Shown one piece after another: positions 15,791 through 39,541 of a stretch of 64,000 bases of DNA (its first letter is position 1; each line of letters begins with the position of its first letter). Source of the stretch: Allodiplogaster sudhausi (Eukaryota; Nematoda; Chromadorea; Rhabditida; Diplogasteridae). A program made the translations under genes and the position numbers. The DNA lies in contig CALZFC010000045.1 of NCBI GenBank assembly GCA_945643635.1, positions 1,120,001 to 1,184,000 of the forward strand. The letters are read 5' to 3'. The notes beneath the pieces are model-generated. The model did no database searches and was not told the origin of the DNA. It saw nothing but the letters and a program-made list of their open reading frames with translations.

Positions 15791-17025
15791 TAAATGTTAA
15801 ACTACTTTCACATGTTATTTATCTTTATACAAATTTCCTTCAACACATTGAAATCAGTCTCCGTAGCATGAAATTCTTGATATGAATATTTTTTCTGAAT
15901 TTCCTTCTGTGTGGAACATTCTAGCCGATCGGCGAAAGTATAGCTGCTATCAGGGCCACCAACACCAGTTCTGCTCTCTCTCATCGCCTCTTTCTCTCAC
16001 CAGACACCTCCCATTTATGAGCTGCCCGGCACCCAAGGACAACTTTAGTAATAAACGGTTCTGAGTCGAGTCTTCCGTCTCGGAAACCTAAGGAGGTTGC
16101 CGCCTTCAGCAGACGCGACCTCTTCCGTCTCATTTCGATCACAAGTTAGCCGCTCAGATATAAGTCTGCGCGATGGCAGAAGAGGTAGCAGTAACACGAG
16201 CAACCGCAACCAGTTTCTATTCTCCAAAAGCATATTCGAATGCATAATTAATGCACTATTTATTTTAATAGAAAAAAGTGCAAAGCTACATGTAAACTCG
16301 CTTAACTTCTAAATTTTGAAATTTTGGAACAATGAACCAATACAATGCTCTCACCGCGGACACGCGCACACCGCTCACCCGACAAGGCACACTCGTCGAT
16401 ATCTGGGAGGGGAGAGGGAAGCGGAGAGATAGGGCAAGAGAGAGACGTTGTAATATCTATATTATTCCAAGAAGAAAAAATTGTCTTGTCAATCGTCTCG
16501 ATCGCGGTAGTCGCTACGAAGAATGATACTGAAAGCCGCCCTCTATTTGTAAACTCCTAGAGAACATATGTACATATTTACTTCTTTGTACCATTTAATC
16601 AGCCTCTTCCATGTTGCAAAGCACTCCCGCGACGACAAAGTCGCGAATCGAAGTTTATTTAAAAGTGTGTATTTAAATAACGAGATATACAGGTAGTGAA
16701 ATGATCATTCAAAAATAGAATATAACAAAGTTCGGATTCAAATTAATGTCTACGCAGCGCGTCTCGTAATGAGATCTAGAAGGAAGAGGCATAAATAATT
16801 CTTCAAAAATGTGGTGGAATAAAGATCAGATGCACAAAATATCTACGGTAACTGAATATAATAATAATGATACCTAAGACGTAGAGGTAATAGAGGTAAT
16901 ATCGTAATGATACCTAAGAGGTGATATGCTGCTAAATGTAGATCATCAAATGGGGGGGGGGGTAAAGAGGGACCTAGTAAGGGGTCAGGTGTCTGATTGT
17001 GAAGGGGCAATGGTACTCATCCTGA
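15791..17025. other. Intergenic / possible 5' exon of the LicD-like gene
   Basis: A minus-strand frame at about 16233-16102 begins with Met and a run of Leu/Val/Pro that could be a type II anchor. It ends at a plausible GT donor. It might be the first exon of the LicD-like gene, but the join has not been worked out. The rest holds poly(G) and short GTAATA-type repeats (16850-16970) and no supported gene. Confidence 0.3.
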
Positions 17026-18243
17026 CTAGGCGGCCTTCTCCAGCTCGATCAGATGCTTCACCCTATCGTACATATGCTTGACAGCCTCGAACTCAGTGAC
17101 GCCAAGGCGAACCTGAATTTGTAAAGTATTTATTTTTCTTTTTTCTTTTCTATTAAAATTATATCATAATATATATTTCTTCCAAAAATTAAAAACGACT
17201 ATATCACAGTAATTTACTATTATTACGTATTATGAGTCCATCAAGGGAAAATATCGATTGTTTCATCGTTTTTGCCTCCGTGATTGATTTTTGGGGGGAA
17301 AATATAAATTGATTACCTTGTTGGAGATGTCATACACGCCACCGACAGATTCGGAGTGCTCGCTGTGGATACCGCGGATCTGGAAAAGGGAGCCGTCTAT
17401 ATGAATGCTCCCTCTCTCTCTCTTGATCTACCTCACTGTCTCTCTTCATGCACTTCAATTCGAATTCCTGTCTCTCTCATTCTCTCTCTTTCCCACTCTC
17501 TCTCACTTCTCATATTTCTACTATCTGACCTGCAGCTTGAGAGCATCGCAGATCTTCTTGAACTCGGGATTGGCGGAGATCTTCGGGAGGCGGATCTGCA
17601 CGGAAGCTCGAACAGTCGTGCCGAGGTTGGACGGGCAGAAGGTCAGCCAGCCAAGACGGTCATCGCGAGAGAAGGGCGCCTCCGCTTGAATCATTGTGAC
17701 GCCTCTGATCAGACGCTCGAAGACCTGGAAGAGGGAGAGGGAGAGAGAGAAAAGAAAGAGAGAGAGAGAGAGTGAGAAAGAGAGAGTAAATTTGTAGGGA
17801 AAAGAAAGAATAAAAGATGAAGAGACTATGAGAGAGAAAAGAGCTCGGCAGCCATAATTACCTGTCCAACGTTGCCACCGTTCTGCATGGAGATGATGCG
17901 GAGATGATCCTCTTCGTTCACATAGACCAGGAAGTTCTTGTCCTTGTTGTGGAAGACTCCTCTGCCCTGCAGACGAAGAAATCAATAGAATTACGTAAGC
18001 CACAAAAATCAATCAATATTAATAATGATAATGCATATATTAAAAAAATAATAAATTATAAATTTTAGAATATCCATGCATTTATTTAGTCGAATTTCAA
18101 GTAGTTTCAAATGTTGAGTGAAAGAGAGAGATAAAGAGTGAGTGAGACAAAGAGAGTAAGAGAGAGACAGATAAAATCTTGACCTCTGGCCAGAATCGGC
18201 ATGCATCGGTGGCCTGGAGGAAGCGGTCACCCTCCTTGAAGAG
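17026..18243 (-). CDS. Arginine kinase, C-terminal half only (5'-truncated)
   Basis: ATP:guanidino phosphotransferase; the family interconverts arginine and phosphoarginine as an energy buffer. Exons, all phase 0: 18243-18184, 17966-17862, 17724-17530, 17379-17317, 17112-17026 (stop TAG). They encode about 168 residues out of the usual 350-360. Present: [32 protein letters not shown], the catalytic-cysteine motif [11 protein letters not shown], and the C-terminal [21 protein letters not shown] with the helix after it. No frame damage is seen. The N-terminal half, including the substrate-specificity loop, is absent from the window. Directly upstream of the first codon the sequence becomes the segmental-duplication unit, and no AG acceptor sits at the expected place (ttgca precedes CTC). 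It is probably a fragment captured at a rearrangement breakpoint, or the 3' part of a chimaeric gene. Confidence 0.85.
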
Positions 18244-18331
18244 TGCAAGTACATTTACTGAATTTAGGTACAAAAAAGAGAGTGTTTGCAGATATTTGAG
18301 GCTATCTTGGCTAAAAAGAATGGAATCCAAC

Positions 18332-18394
18332 TTGTTGTGGACGAGCAGAGACGCTAAGAGGCCAGAGAGCGAGTAGAATGAAGACCACTCGCAT
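18332..18394 (-). pseudogene. Orphan signal-peptide exon of the secreted modular family
   Basis: Encodes MRVVFILLALWPLSVSARPQ plus one residue. It is nearly identical to exon 1 of the modular gene at 10049-9987, with the same GT donor (CAACAA/gttgga). No linker or module exon follows. The next coding sequence downstream is the truncated arginine kinase, and no phase-0 acceptor joins the two cleanly. Either a dead remnant or the start of a chimaeric transcript. Confidence 0.55.
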
Positions 18395-19469
18395 CTTTTA
18401 AATATAGATTTATTTTGATGATCTTCAAATCATTTTCACAATGACAAGTGTAATTATAGCAAATATATATATATTGTATTAAATTAGATCTTCTTCCTAC
18501 AAACTTCTTAAGAGATAAAAGAGAGCATAATTAAGGCAGCAGAGCAAGAGAGGCGTTTCTTATGGCAGCTTTTGCTTTGTGTCTCTGCTCCGCCTCTTTT
18601 ATATTCATGCAAAGCAATGTCGGGTGGTTTTCATGATTCATATTGTTTATTTCCGCGATTCTCAGAATTCCTTTTTCTCTTCTCTTTTCTCTGTTTGCTT
18701 GAATCATGGGAAAGAGAATTCTATAGAAAGAAGACAAAATAAACTCAAATTTTTGCCTATTTTTGCCGGAATGTCCCAATGAATAATGCATTTTGTTGGC
18801 TCCGCGTCCTTCATCTTTTTTTTTGCTTAATCATTGCTCATGCATTCTGCAGACAAATAAGGTTAGCTGCCAGTTTTAAATTGATTATTTATATAATAAG
18901 TTGTTAAGTGATAAACACAAGAAGTTCGGATAGTCATTTTTAGCACATACCGGGTGAAATGAAAGTGCATTTGGACCGTCATGGAATGTATGTAGGTATG
19001 CATGTATTTATGTATTTTATCGCAGTGATATAGGTTGACCTGTGAGAAGAGAGATAGTGGATAATGTGGTGACAAATTATCACACAACATTTGAAAAAAG
19101 GATTAAAAAACCAAGAAAGCAAGTTAAAGAAATAGATCGAAACTAATAGATTCATTGGTGATTCACAGATAAAACGGCATATTTACGGAATTTGGAGATA
19201 GAAGTAGATGGAACACCAAACTCAGGCAGACTATTCCAAATACGAACAACTCTAAATGAATATCAAATATGAATCCCTAAATAGGAAAAAAAATTTAATA
19301 CGAGTAAAGACTCTTGTCATAATTATTAATCTTGTGCTGTTGTATTAGAAAAGGTGGTTTTGCATCACATATTCCATAGTTCAACACATTGTTTATTGAG
19401 TTGCAGTATTATTTTGTAGGCTTTATTGCTAGAAGACATGAAGATATGTAATGCATGATCAGGAAAGCA
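18395..19469. other. AT-rich spacer inside segmental duplication copy 2
   Basis: Matches 10060-10925 in copy 1. It contains short poly(T), CATA-type repeats and no open frame with support. It is the 3' flank of the small secreted gene and the 5' flank of the orphan signal exon. Confidence 0.5.
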
Positions 19470-20254
19470 TTAGATGGTCGTCTGCTCTCCGGGATGCTGG
19501 AGAATGTCAAGCACAAGACCAATTCGATCGCAGAGAAGGTAGACGAGATGATCGGGAGGCTCGCCCAGCTCGAGAATCTAAATTATTTTTTTTATATTTT
19601 TTTATATTTCAAAAATATTTTTTTGCGTATTAAGAGAAGAAAGATTTTATTAACAATGAGATATGTATATATTCATTTATTAATTGAATACTTCTCGTGC
19701 GAATTTGACGTTTTTCTCTGGAATCGTCGAGTATATTTATTATAGTTCAGGAGTAATAAATGAAATGTCCAAGCCTTCTGCTCGGCGTCCTCTTGTCGAG
19801 GATTCTTGCGAACGATTGCAATTGCCTGTTGAATGTATTCCGGCGCACTGAGCCGGGTCTACAAAAACAAAAGGATATGTTGTCCCGGCAATCAGTAAAT
19901 TTAAAAAAAGGAACAAAAACGAAAATTAAACGAAAGCATTTTCTTGCTCTATGTCGGTATGATGCATTTCTACATGCCTGAGAAGGTGCTGGGTCGTTTT
20001 CTTCCGGATCTACTCGTTCATCAGTGAATACATCGTGGATTTCGGTTGGAGCCCGTTCCCAGTTCTGCGGGAAAGAATTCTAAACGAATTAACATGATCA
20101 CTTCAATTCAAGTTATACAACTTTATTTCACATTCGATCACATCAGTAAGATAAAAATGAAAGAAATACGAATATTATCATAATCTCGCACCTCCTTCGG
20201 AAACGAGAGTGCGATGAGTGGGAAGAGGACGAGTAGAATGAAGACGACGCGCAT
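19470..20254 (-). CDS. Small secreted helical protein, one half-module of the family
   Basis: Four phase-0 exons: 20254-20192 (signal peptide MRVVFILLVLFPLIALS), 20064-19978 (acidic linker ending DPEENDPAPSQ), 19858-19775 (LSAPEYIQQAIAIVRKNP...), 19577-19470 (ends at TAA). It encodes about 113 residues. The last two exons match in length, phase and pattern the third and fourth exons of each module in the gene at 5741-10049. This protein is therefore a single helix pair on a secretion signal, resembling the SXP/RAL-2 (DUF148) pattern. Donors at 19977 (CAG/GCATGT) and 19774 (AAG/GCTTGG) are GC. A broken duplicate lies at 10926-11354. Role unknown. Confidence 0.6.
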
Positions 20255-20772
20255 CTTCTTGCTTTTGTCCTTCAAATGTTTGATTGCATACTATATATAA
20301 TATTTATGATTTATCGAGGAATCATTTATGCAGCAGATGCATCTTAATCCTTCATGTAACACAGATATAGCGTCTCCAAGGAAATTAATTGTAAGTGATA
20401 AAACATGTAAAAGTGCATTACTGAAGAACACTTTGACGCATGGCCGCGTCTCCTTTGCCATCTGAATGACTGTTCTTTTCCGTTTTGGTTTTCTTCTGTC
20501 TCAATCCGAACGAAAAAAGAAGGAAAAAAATACCATGCAAAGACATAACATACAAAGTCTGCCAATTACACATCGTCACACTTCAATTGCAAGTCGTTTA
20601 CGCTCGAATTCGACGCAAGTATTTCTGTGGAAAAAGTTAAATTTAAATTTTACTTTTCGACATGGAGTTAACATTAGCTCACTTATGTTCATACCAGCTA
20701 ACTCATGATATTGTGGTCCGAAAGGTACAACATATTCTCAATAGAACACCCAGCATTCTTTGTTAGTTAGAG

Positions 20773-21021
20773 AGTGCAGACGAAGTGAGAGAAATGAAGA
20801 GAGAGCGCAGCTTGACATGGCGCTAGAAGTAGATCCAAAACGCGTGGGCCAACCCTGAACGGTTTTAACACCTTGAGCATATACATACAGATGTTAATTG
20901 AACATTTCTTTACTTACTAAATATTGTTTACCAAAAAGTGCGACGTAAATGAGCAAGGAAACAGACATGGTAAGGAATCCTGATGAATGTTGAAGCAAAG
21001 CACATGGAGTTGCATCCTTAT
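20773..21021. other. Short spacer upstream of the tRNA gene
   Basis: No gene is seen. This is sequence after the end of the segmental duplication and before the tRNA. Confidence 0.4.
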
Positions 21022-21104
21022 GTCATTCTGGCCGAGCGGTCTAAGGCGCTGCGTTCAGGTCGCAGTCCTCTTCGGAGGGCGCAGGTTCGAATCCTGCGGA
21101 TGAC
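21022..21104 (+). tRNA. tRNA-Leu (anticodon CAG)
   Basis: Full cloverleaf: 7-bp acceptor stem (GTCATTC with GGATGAC, one G-U), D arm with GCCGAGCGGTCTAAGGCGC, anticodon loop TTCAGGT with CAG at 21056-21058, long class II variable arm, and T arm GCAGGTTCGAATCCTGC. A discriminator A and a run of T follow, as for a pol III terminator. No intron. The T arm and D arm provide the usual internal B and A boxes. Confidence 0.96.
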
Positions 21105-21230
21105 AAAATTTTTGTGTTTTTAGAATGTTGTTTTTTTTGATAGTCAATTGGAAAAGAAGTTACTTGCAGTATTTAAATACATATTATGCTTGGCTATGAT
21201 TTTTTTTTTAAATAAGCTATGCGTGTACTC

Positions 21231-21259
21231 TCTGCTCTCTTTCTCTCTCTCTCCCTTTA

Positions 21260-21316
<57 letters not shown>

Positions 21317-21561
21317 TCAACGCTATTTCTTCTTTCCTCATTGTCAGTCAGTTAGCGGCCGGCACAAAGAATACACACAGTTGCTTATCGGCTAAAGTGA
21401 TCAATTTTTACTACCGGGCACCAATTCGTCCATGCTTGCCTCCTCTCTTTCTCCCGTTCTCTCTCAATTCACTCACATTCTCTCTCTCCCTCTCTCTCTC
21501 TCTCTCCCTCTCTCTTCCTCTTTCTCTTTCTCTTCCTCTCTCTCTCTCTCTCTCTCCCTCT
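21231..21561. repeat. (CT)n microsatellite cluster
   Basis: Two pyrimidine tracts on the plus strand, about 21236-21315 and 21479-21561, nearly pure CT with rare A or G. They generate Ser-Leu-repeat open frames that are not genes. They lie between the tRNA and the second esterase. Confidence 0.9.
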
Positions 21562-22056
21562 TTCTTACTGACCATGAGCAAGAAACAAAGACGAATAGCG
21601 CACATAGAGGGTGAAACAGAAAGAGAAAGTACATACGATGTACTGGTGGTGACGGTCGCTCGCATACCACCCCATATGCTCAAAGTTCATTGCTTGGTAG
21701 TTTTTCGAAAACGTCTTTCACTTTCTGTATTCAATTTCATCTCCTTTTTTTTCTTTTCGCTCACTTCCATCGCTTTCCAATTTTTTTAAATTTCCTTCTC
21801 ATCTGGTGTATACATAGGTGAACAGTAAGTACTTGCAATGTATGTAGCGTGACCGGTAATATGAATGGGAATATCGGTTTGCATTTCAGTCCCTGTCTGA
21901 ATTCTTTCCCATCAATTTGATTTTTCTTCTTTTTGCCGTTGCAATCCTGCATTTATTTGTCTTTGTTTATTCACTGGAATAAACGGATAATTGTATTATG
22001 CTCTAACTTCTTGCCGTGATGGGATATATTTTGTTATGTAGCCGCATCATTACGCG

Positions 22057-25508
<3,452 letters not shown>

Positions 25509-25894
25509 GATATGATTATTCTGTATGATTTTTACGGGTCCACATGAATGTACGGTGGCGAAGGACCTGGCATAGGGGAATAAAATACGAATAGTCTGCT
25601 TTTAAATGTGTTTATAGGGTATGTGCAGGACTACAATTGGCGTTGAGAATTTTATTTGGAAACCTGAATCACATGGTGCAGGAAATCCGCGAGTTTCCTA
25701 CTGTTAATTGTTCAAATATGCAAAGATTCCAAGCAGGGACATACATATTCAGCATAGAACCTCTTTTCTTTTCGAGAAGTTCAGTCCGATCAGTTTTGGA
25801 CATACATAGGCCATGAGAGGAGGCGAAAGAGAGACAACGAAAGGCAAAGAAAGGAAAGGTAGAGAAAGAGAGAAAGAGAGAGAGAGAGAAAGAG

Positions 25895-25950
<56 letters not shown>

Positions 25951-25984
25951 AGAGACAGATGGGAGATAGACATAGAAATTAGAT

Positions 25985-26040
<56 letters not shown>

Positions 26041-26566
26041 AGAGAGAGAATGTATGTGGTGACCTGCCAAAGCAAATCTCGAGCTTCCGCTTATCCTTAA
26101 TAGCTGAATTAGTAATTTTATTTTTTTCAGGTCCGTTATATCCAGCTATTATTTTTAGTCAGTTTCGCATTCGAAAAATTTCAAATAATGTTTTTTAACA
26201 AAACATTTGTAAGAAACAACATTACCGTACTCATTAATTTGGGTATTTTTCGAAATTTGAATCTCTGGCTCATCTCCTTCAGTTAACTTAAGCCCCTGTT
26301 AACTATGTTTTTGATGTTAATTCTTGTATGTCCTTTGATTTCTTTATTGTGAACCACGGAAAGTACCTACATTTTGCTCACGAATTAGAGCTGGATTGCC
26401 TTGTGATTGCCGGTAAATTGGAATTTGTCTTTGAAAGGATTTCGCGGTGGTGTAATTTTTTTTTCTCGATTTAACCGAAATAAGCCTGATTGATCCTTGT
26501 TTAAATGACAGCGTTTTCTTGTTAATGTTGACTGAGTGAACACTGATCCAAGTTGCTCTAGAAAGG
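25509..26566. repeat. Intergenic with long (GA)n tract
   Basis: It holds the poly(A) region of the esterase and then a purine tract on the plus strand at about 25851-26047, mostly GA. The remainder, to the DHX16 start codon, is AT-rich with no supported gene. It probably contains the DHX16 promoter, but no TATA box is evident. Confidence 0.6.
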
Positions 26567-35697
<9,131 letters not shown>

Positions 35698-36587
35698 TGA
35701 GGTAAGGGAGACAGAGAGAAAACACGGATGAAGGGAGAAAGAAAAAATGGACTAAGTGTCACTTTCTTATCTCATAAGTGGTTAAAGTAGGTTAAGGGAT
35801 GCTTAACATAGTTTCTAGTTCCGAAAATTTCTAATTTATTTTCCACCTATGCAACGAGGCGAGCTGTTATGTTAATGTTATGTAAAGTACAATTGTTTTG
35901 TAAACCCAGATCTTGTTCTTGACAATGCGGATGCTTTGTTGTTTTCTCTTTTTTAAGCGGGTTATTCGTTTGTTGTTGAACTTTTCTATGTACATGTCTT
36001 GTGATTTTGTGACGGTTCAAATGACAATAAAGCTTGCTGTTTTTTTTTCAGCTCCTTATACCAAAAGCTTATAATTCACTCTCTTTTTTGCCGCCTGGCA
36101 AAACACCCGTCTAATGGTGAAACAAATATTACTGTTGACTAAAAATGACAAGAAGTGGGAGTATGCCGATGGAAAGAACTTGCAGCCACCTTGCAAGACT
36201 TTTCCAAGTTGAAATGAGAAGTCATCTGAGTGCATAAGAGAATCTCGAAAAGGAAAATGTATCCTACTTTGATGTTGTCAGTATGTAGATGACTGAGAGC
36301 ACTTAAGTGCGACACGTTATAACTAATGAATTCCAATACATTGTAACTAGAAACATTTTCCACAGCATTTCTATAACCGTCCCCTTGACCCGAGAGGTTG
36401 CTTCTTTATTTTCTCTTATTTATTACATATAGGCAACTTATGAAATAAAAAATTATTTTCGTGCATTCGATAGGCTTAGATAAAGATAATCGTTTGATAT
36501 CTGCTCGACGTAAAGAGATATCAAAAGATTTCAACTGAAACATTTCTCTGAATTTGTTGTTCAAGTCGAGCAATTCATTGCAGTAGG
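35698..36587. other. DHX16 3' UTR and intergenic
   Basis: It holds the DHX16 tail with AATAAA at 36026-36031 and then the upstream region of the next gene. No coding exon is seen. Confidence 0.6.
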
Positions 36588-37350
36588 ATGCACGTAATCG
36601 TGCTCGCTGGGCTGCTCGCCGCCGTCTCCTACATCTTCTACCTCTTCAACACCGCGGTTCGGCCTTTCTTCTTCCCTTTTAGGCAATTATATCCTCTTTT
36701 AAAATTTGCTTCAGAAACAATCATTGGTCTACTATTTCAATGAAGTTCTGATACATTTTTTAGACTGGGCCGCAGCCGAAGAAGGCATCAGGAGGCCCTC
36801 AGCCGGCCCCGGCAGCAACGAAGGGAGGGGCGACGAGCGCGCCAGAAGAGTCGAAGAAGAAAGAGACGAAGGCAGTGGCTGAGGAGAAGAAGGCGGTGGA
36901 AGAGCCGCCGAAGCCAGTGGCTGAGAAGAAGGCGGTGGAAGAGCCGCCGAAGCCAGCCACTCCGGCCGGGTTGCCCTTGGGTTCTGGCGAGGCCGTCGCG
37001 GCGGCCGTGGCTATCGAGGGAGCGCAGGCTGACGTCATCCTGCCCATGACGGACGAGATCGATGACGAGGCCGACTCTTGCGACCCCAACTACCAGGCAC
37101 GGCTTGATTTAAGAAGAAGAAGATGAAAAAGCTAATTTTTAATGCGATAAATAACTGTGATGATCTGTAAAAAAAATGTCCTTGAATGTACTCTGAGTTT
37201 ACTGCGTCGCAGACCTTGATGATGATGCCGTCGGCCTTGAATGCCTTCGGAGAGAATCGCCAGCCGCAGAACGACAAGCGCGTCTTTGACGTCCGCCCCG
37301 AGGTCAAGAAGAAGAAGTCCAAGAAGGCCGCCGAGAAGAAGGCCTCGTAG
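36588..37350 (+). CDS. Small membrane-anchored Lys/Glu/Pro-rich protein
   Basis: Three phase-0 exons: 36588-36656, 36764-37096, 37213-37350 (stop TAG), about 179 residues. Exon 1 encodes one short hydrophobic helix (VIVLAGLLAAVSYIFYLF), a signal anchor. Exon 2 is low-complexity Ala/Pro/Lys/Glu with two copies of a 39-bp unit encoding EKKAVEEPPKPVA-type repeats, followed by a more conserved-looking acidic part (PMTDEIDDEADSCDPNYQ). Exon 3 ends in a Lys-rich tail. The donor after exon 2 is GC (CAG/GCACGG at 37097). AATAAA at 37537-37542. The acidic segment may be the functional core. Family not recognised. Confidence 0.75.
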
Positions 37351-39541
37351 CCTCTCTCGCATCTTCTCTCTCTCCCTCTCTCTCTCCCTCTCTCTCCCAC
37401 TCTACACCCTCCTCACCCTGTCCCGGTCTCTCTCATACTCTCCCTATCGACCTGTCCGGTACTTCCTTGAACCGCTTCTCTGAGCCCTGCCTGCCCTCCT
37501 TTGCAAGTTCGTCTGTCCCTCACCAGCTATTGCCTAAATAAAGTCCAGACCCTAACTCCCGTTTCTGAAATTGAAACATTATTTTGCAATTGTCAGAAAA
37601 TTGAATGATTAAACAGAAGTGGAAGATAACATTTTTCCATGTACTATTCGTGAATTTTTTTTTCTCGGCCGATCGCCGATGCGTCATTTCCAACAAAGAG
37701 GAGATTGCATTTCCTTCAACTCTTTTCCATTTCTTTGAGATTTTGATAAGTTTGACAGTGAAAAAATATTTTTAATGTAAACTTTGGAACTAATACATTG
37801 TAGCAAGATGCCTCTAGCAAGAAAAAGATATTCTAGAAGTTGCTTCTCCGGAAAACGGGAGAACGAAGCAAGTGCCAACTGCCCAGCTTCTCACTTCATT
37901 AACACGTTGCCGAAGCATCTCTCGTCTCTCCTAGATATCCATGCTCCCTCTGCTCTCACTTTTCCTTTTCTCTACAGGCCCGCTTCTCCCTCCCTGACAT
38001 TGACTGCAAGAGTTGTGATCTTGGTGAAGCGTCTTGGAACAGGAGTGCCAGATAGGAACAGGAGAGAGGGCAAGGTCACGCGCTTGTTGATGTTCTCTTC
38101 TCTCTCTTTTTCAGTTCTTCTCTCCGGTGGAAGTTGGGCTCGGTTGAAGGTATGAAGAGCCTTTTTATGTGTAGAAAAGAGAAGGCATACGACTTGACCA
38201 AGGCTCTTCTCGAGTTTCCGACGACCAATTCTTGGCTCTTACATGCAACTCAATAAACAACACGTGACTTCGGCAGCTGTAAAGTAGAGCAAATGTGAAT
38301 GCTGGACTGATTGTTCAGTATGAGGGAAGAAGAGTGTGGATGAGAAACTCGTCAGGAAAATGACCGAGAACATCGTTTAGAATCATCCGGATTGAGGTAA
38401 ATTTCGAGCAAGAAAAGGTGGGGAAATTGATTACTTTGATAAATGACGAATGAGCTGATGTCATGTAACGAAACAGCAATTCAGAAGCCGTTGCTGCTGA
38501 TTGGAGTTCAATCTGTCCCGGATCTCCGCGTTCAAAACTCAATGTCCTATATCATATCTTCCTTTCCTTTTTCTTTTCCTCTCTCGGCAATCTCTCGCTC
38601 TCCCTGTCTCCTGTATCCCTACCACTCCGCCTCTCTCTGAATCTCTCTTCCTCTCATCACTCAATCTCTTATCCCTGCGTTCGTTCACCAATCTGTCATG
38701 TGGCAACGTATGAAGCTGCTGCCGAATGATACGCAGATTGAAGGAGAAGGAGAGAAAGAGGATTGCAAAAGAAGAGTTGCAGAATACAAAGAGCCTTATA
38801 CTTTGTTATTTGGCAGAGAATGAAAGTTCCTGAGAAAAGAATGAAAGTGAAAGAGAGACATGGAGGGAGAAGGAGGGAGAGAGAGAGAGAGAGAGATGGA
38901 AGAAAGAAGGCAAATGTCAGATAGCATGCATATCTTTGGTTCTCTGCTCTAGGCTTCATGCCTTGTTTCTTTCTCTGTTTCTTTGTCATGTGATAGACTT
39001 TTCGTATTTATATCTCTGAGAGAGAGATAGTAGAAAGCGTTGAGAGAGAGAGAAGTGAGATGAAAAGTAAAGAGAGGATGAGAGAGAGTGAGAAGGAGAG
39101 AGATAAAAAGACTCCTGGGGTTGTTGATGTGGGATTGTCCGAGAGAGAGAGGGAAGTAGCATCAGTTGTCGCTCTTCCCCTCGAGGTACTCGGAAGAGTA
39201 GGCGAGGAGGCTGGCCATCCACCAGTCACGTTGCTCTGTCTTTTGCACAGAGACCTTCATTCCATGCTCATCCTCCTCTCCACTATTCACTCCCTTTCAA
39301 TAGAGCAAATCTTCCTTTTTCTCTTTCTTGTCACTAATCATTTATGTACCTGTTTATTGACTAGAGTTCTTTAGCCACTCATATTTCTATTTCTGCGCTA
39401 TCGTTTTATTCACCACTTTTCGCCTATAAAACAGTAATACGACCAAGTATAAAAATAAAAATAAATGATTTGCAAAGAATACGAATAGAAAACGAATGAG
39501 AAAGGTGTTGTAGAGGGACGAGTGAAGAGTGATCTACAGCC
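37351..39541. other. Intergenic, with GA/CT tracts
   Basis: It begins with the CT-rich 3' UTR of the small membrane protein. The remainder has scattered CT and GA tracts (for example about 38870-38900 and 39020-39150) and short frames of low-complexity Ser/Leu. I see no supported gene. Confidence 0.5.
39425..39431 (+). promoter_or_regulatory. Candidate TATA box of the globin-fold gene
   Basis: TATAAAA about 110 bp upstream of the start codon at 39542. The position is reasonable for a core promoter with a short leader. No transcription start data. Confidence 0.35.

Larger units (their letters stand above)
18250..20772. repeat. Segmental duplication, copy 2
   Basis: Partner of 9880-12065. It carries an orphan signal-peptide exon (18394-18332), an AT-rich spacer and the intact small secreted gene. 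At its low-coordinate end, homology to the intron after the signal exon stops within about 10 bp of the arginine kinase fragment. In copy 1 the linker exon of the modular gene stands at the corresponding place. Confidence 0.8.

Noticed and set aside
16850..16970. CRISPR-like or satellite array
   Set aside because: Only a few short GTAATA-type repeats without regular spacers.
21148..21789. 213-codon Ser/Leu open frame
   Set aside because: It is produced by CT microsatellites; no domain or start context. The same applies to the frame at 28398-28832.
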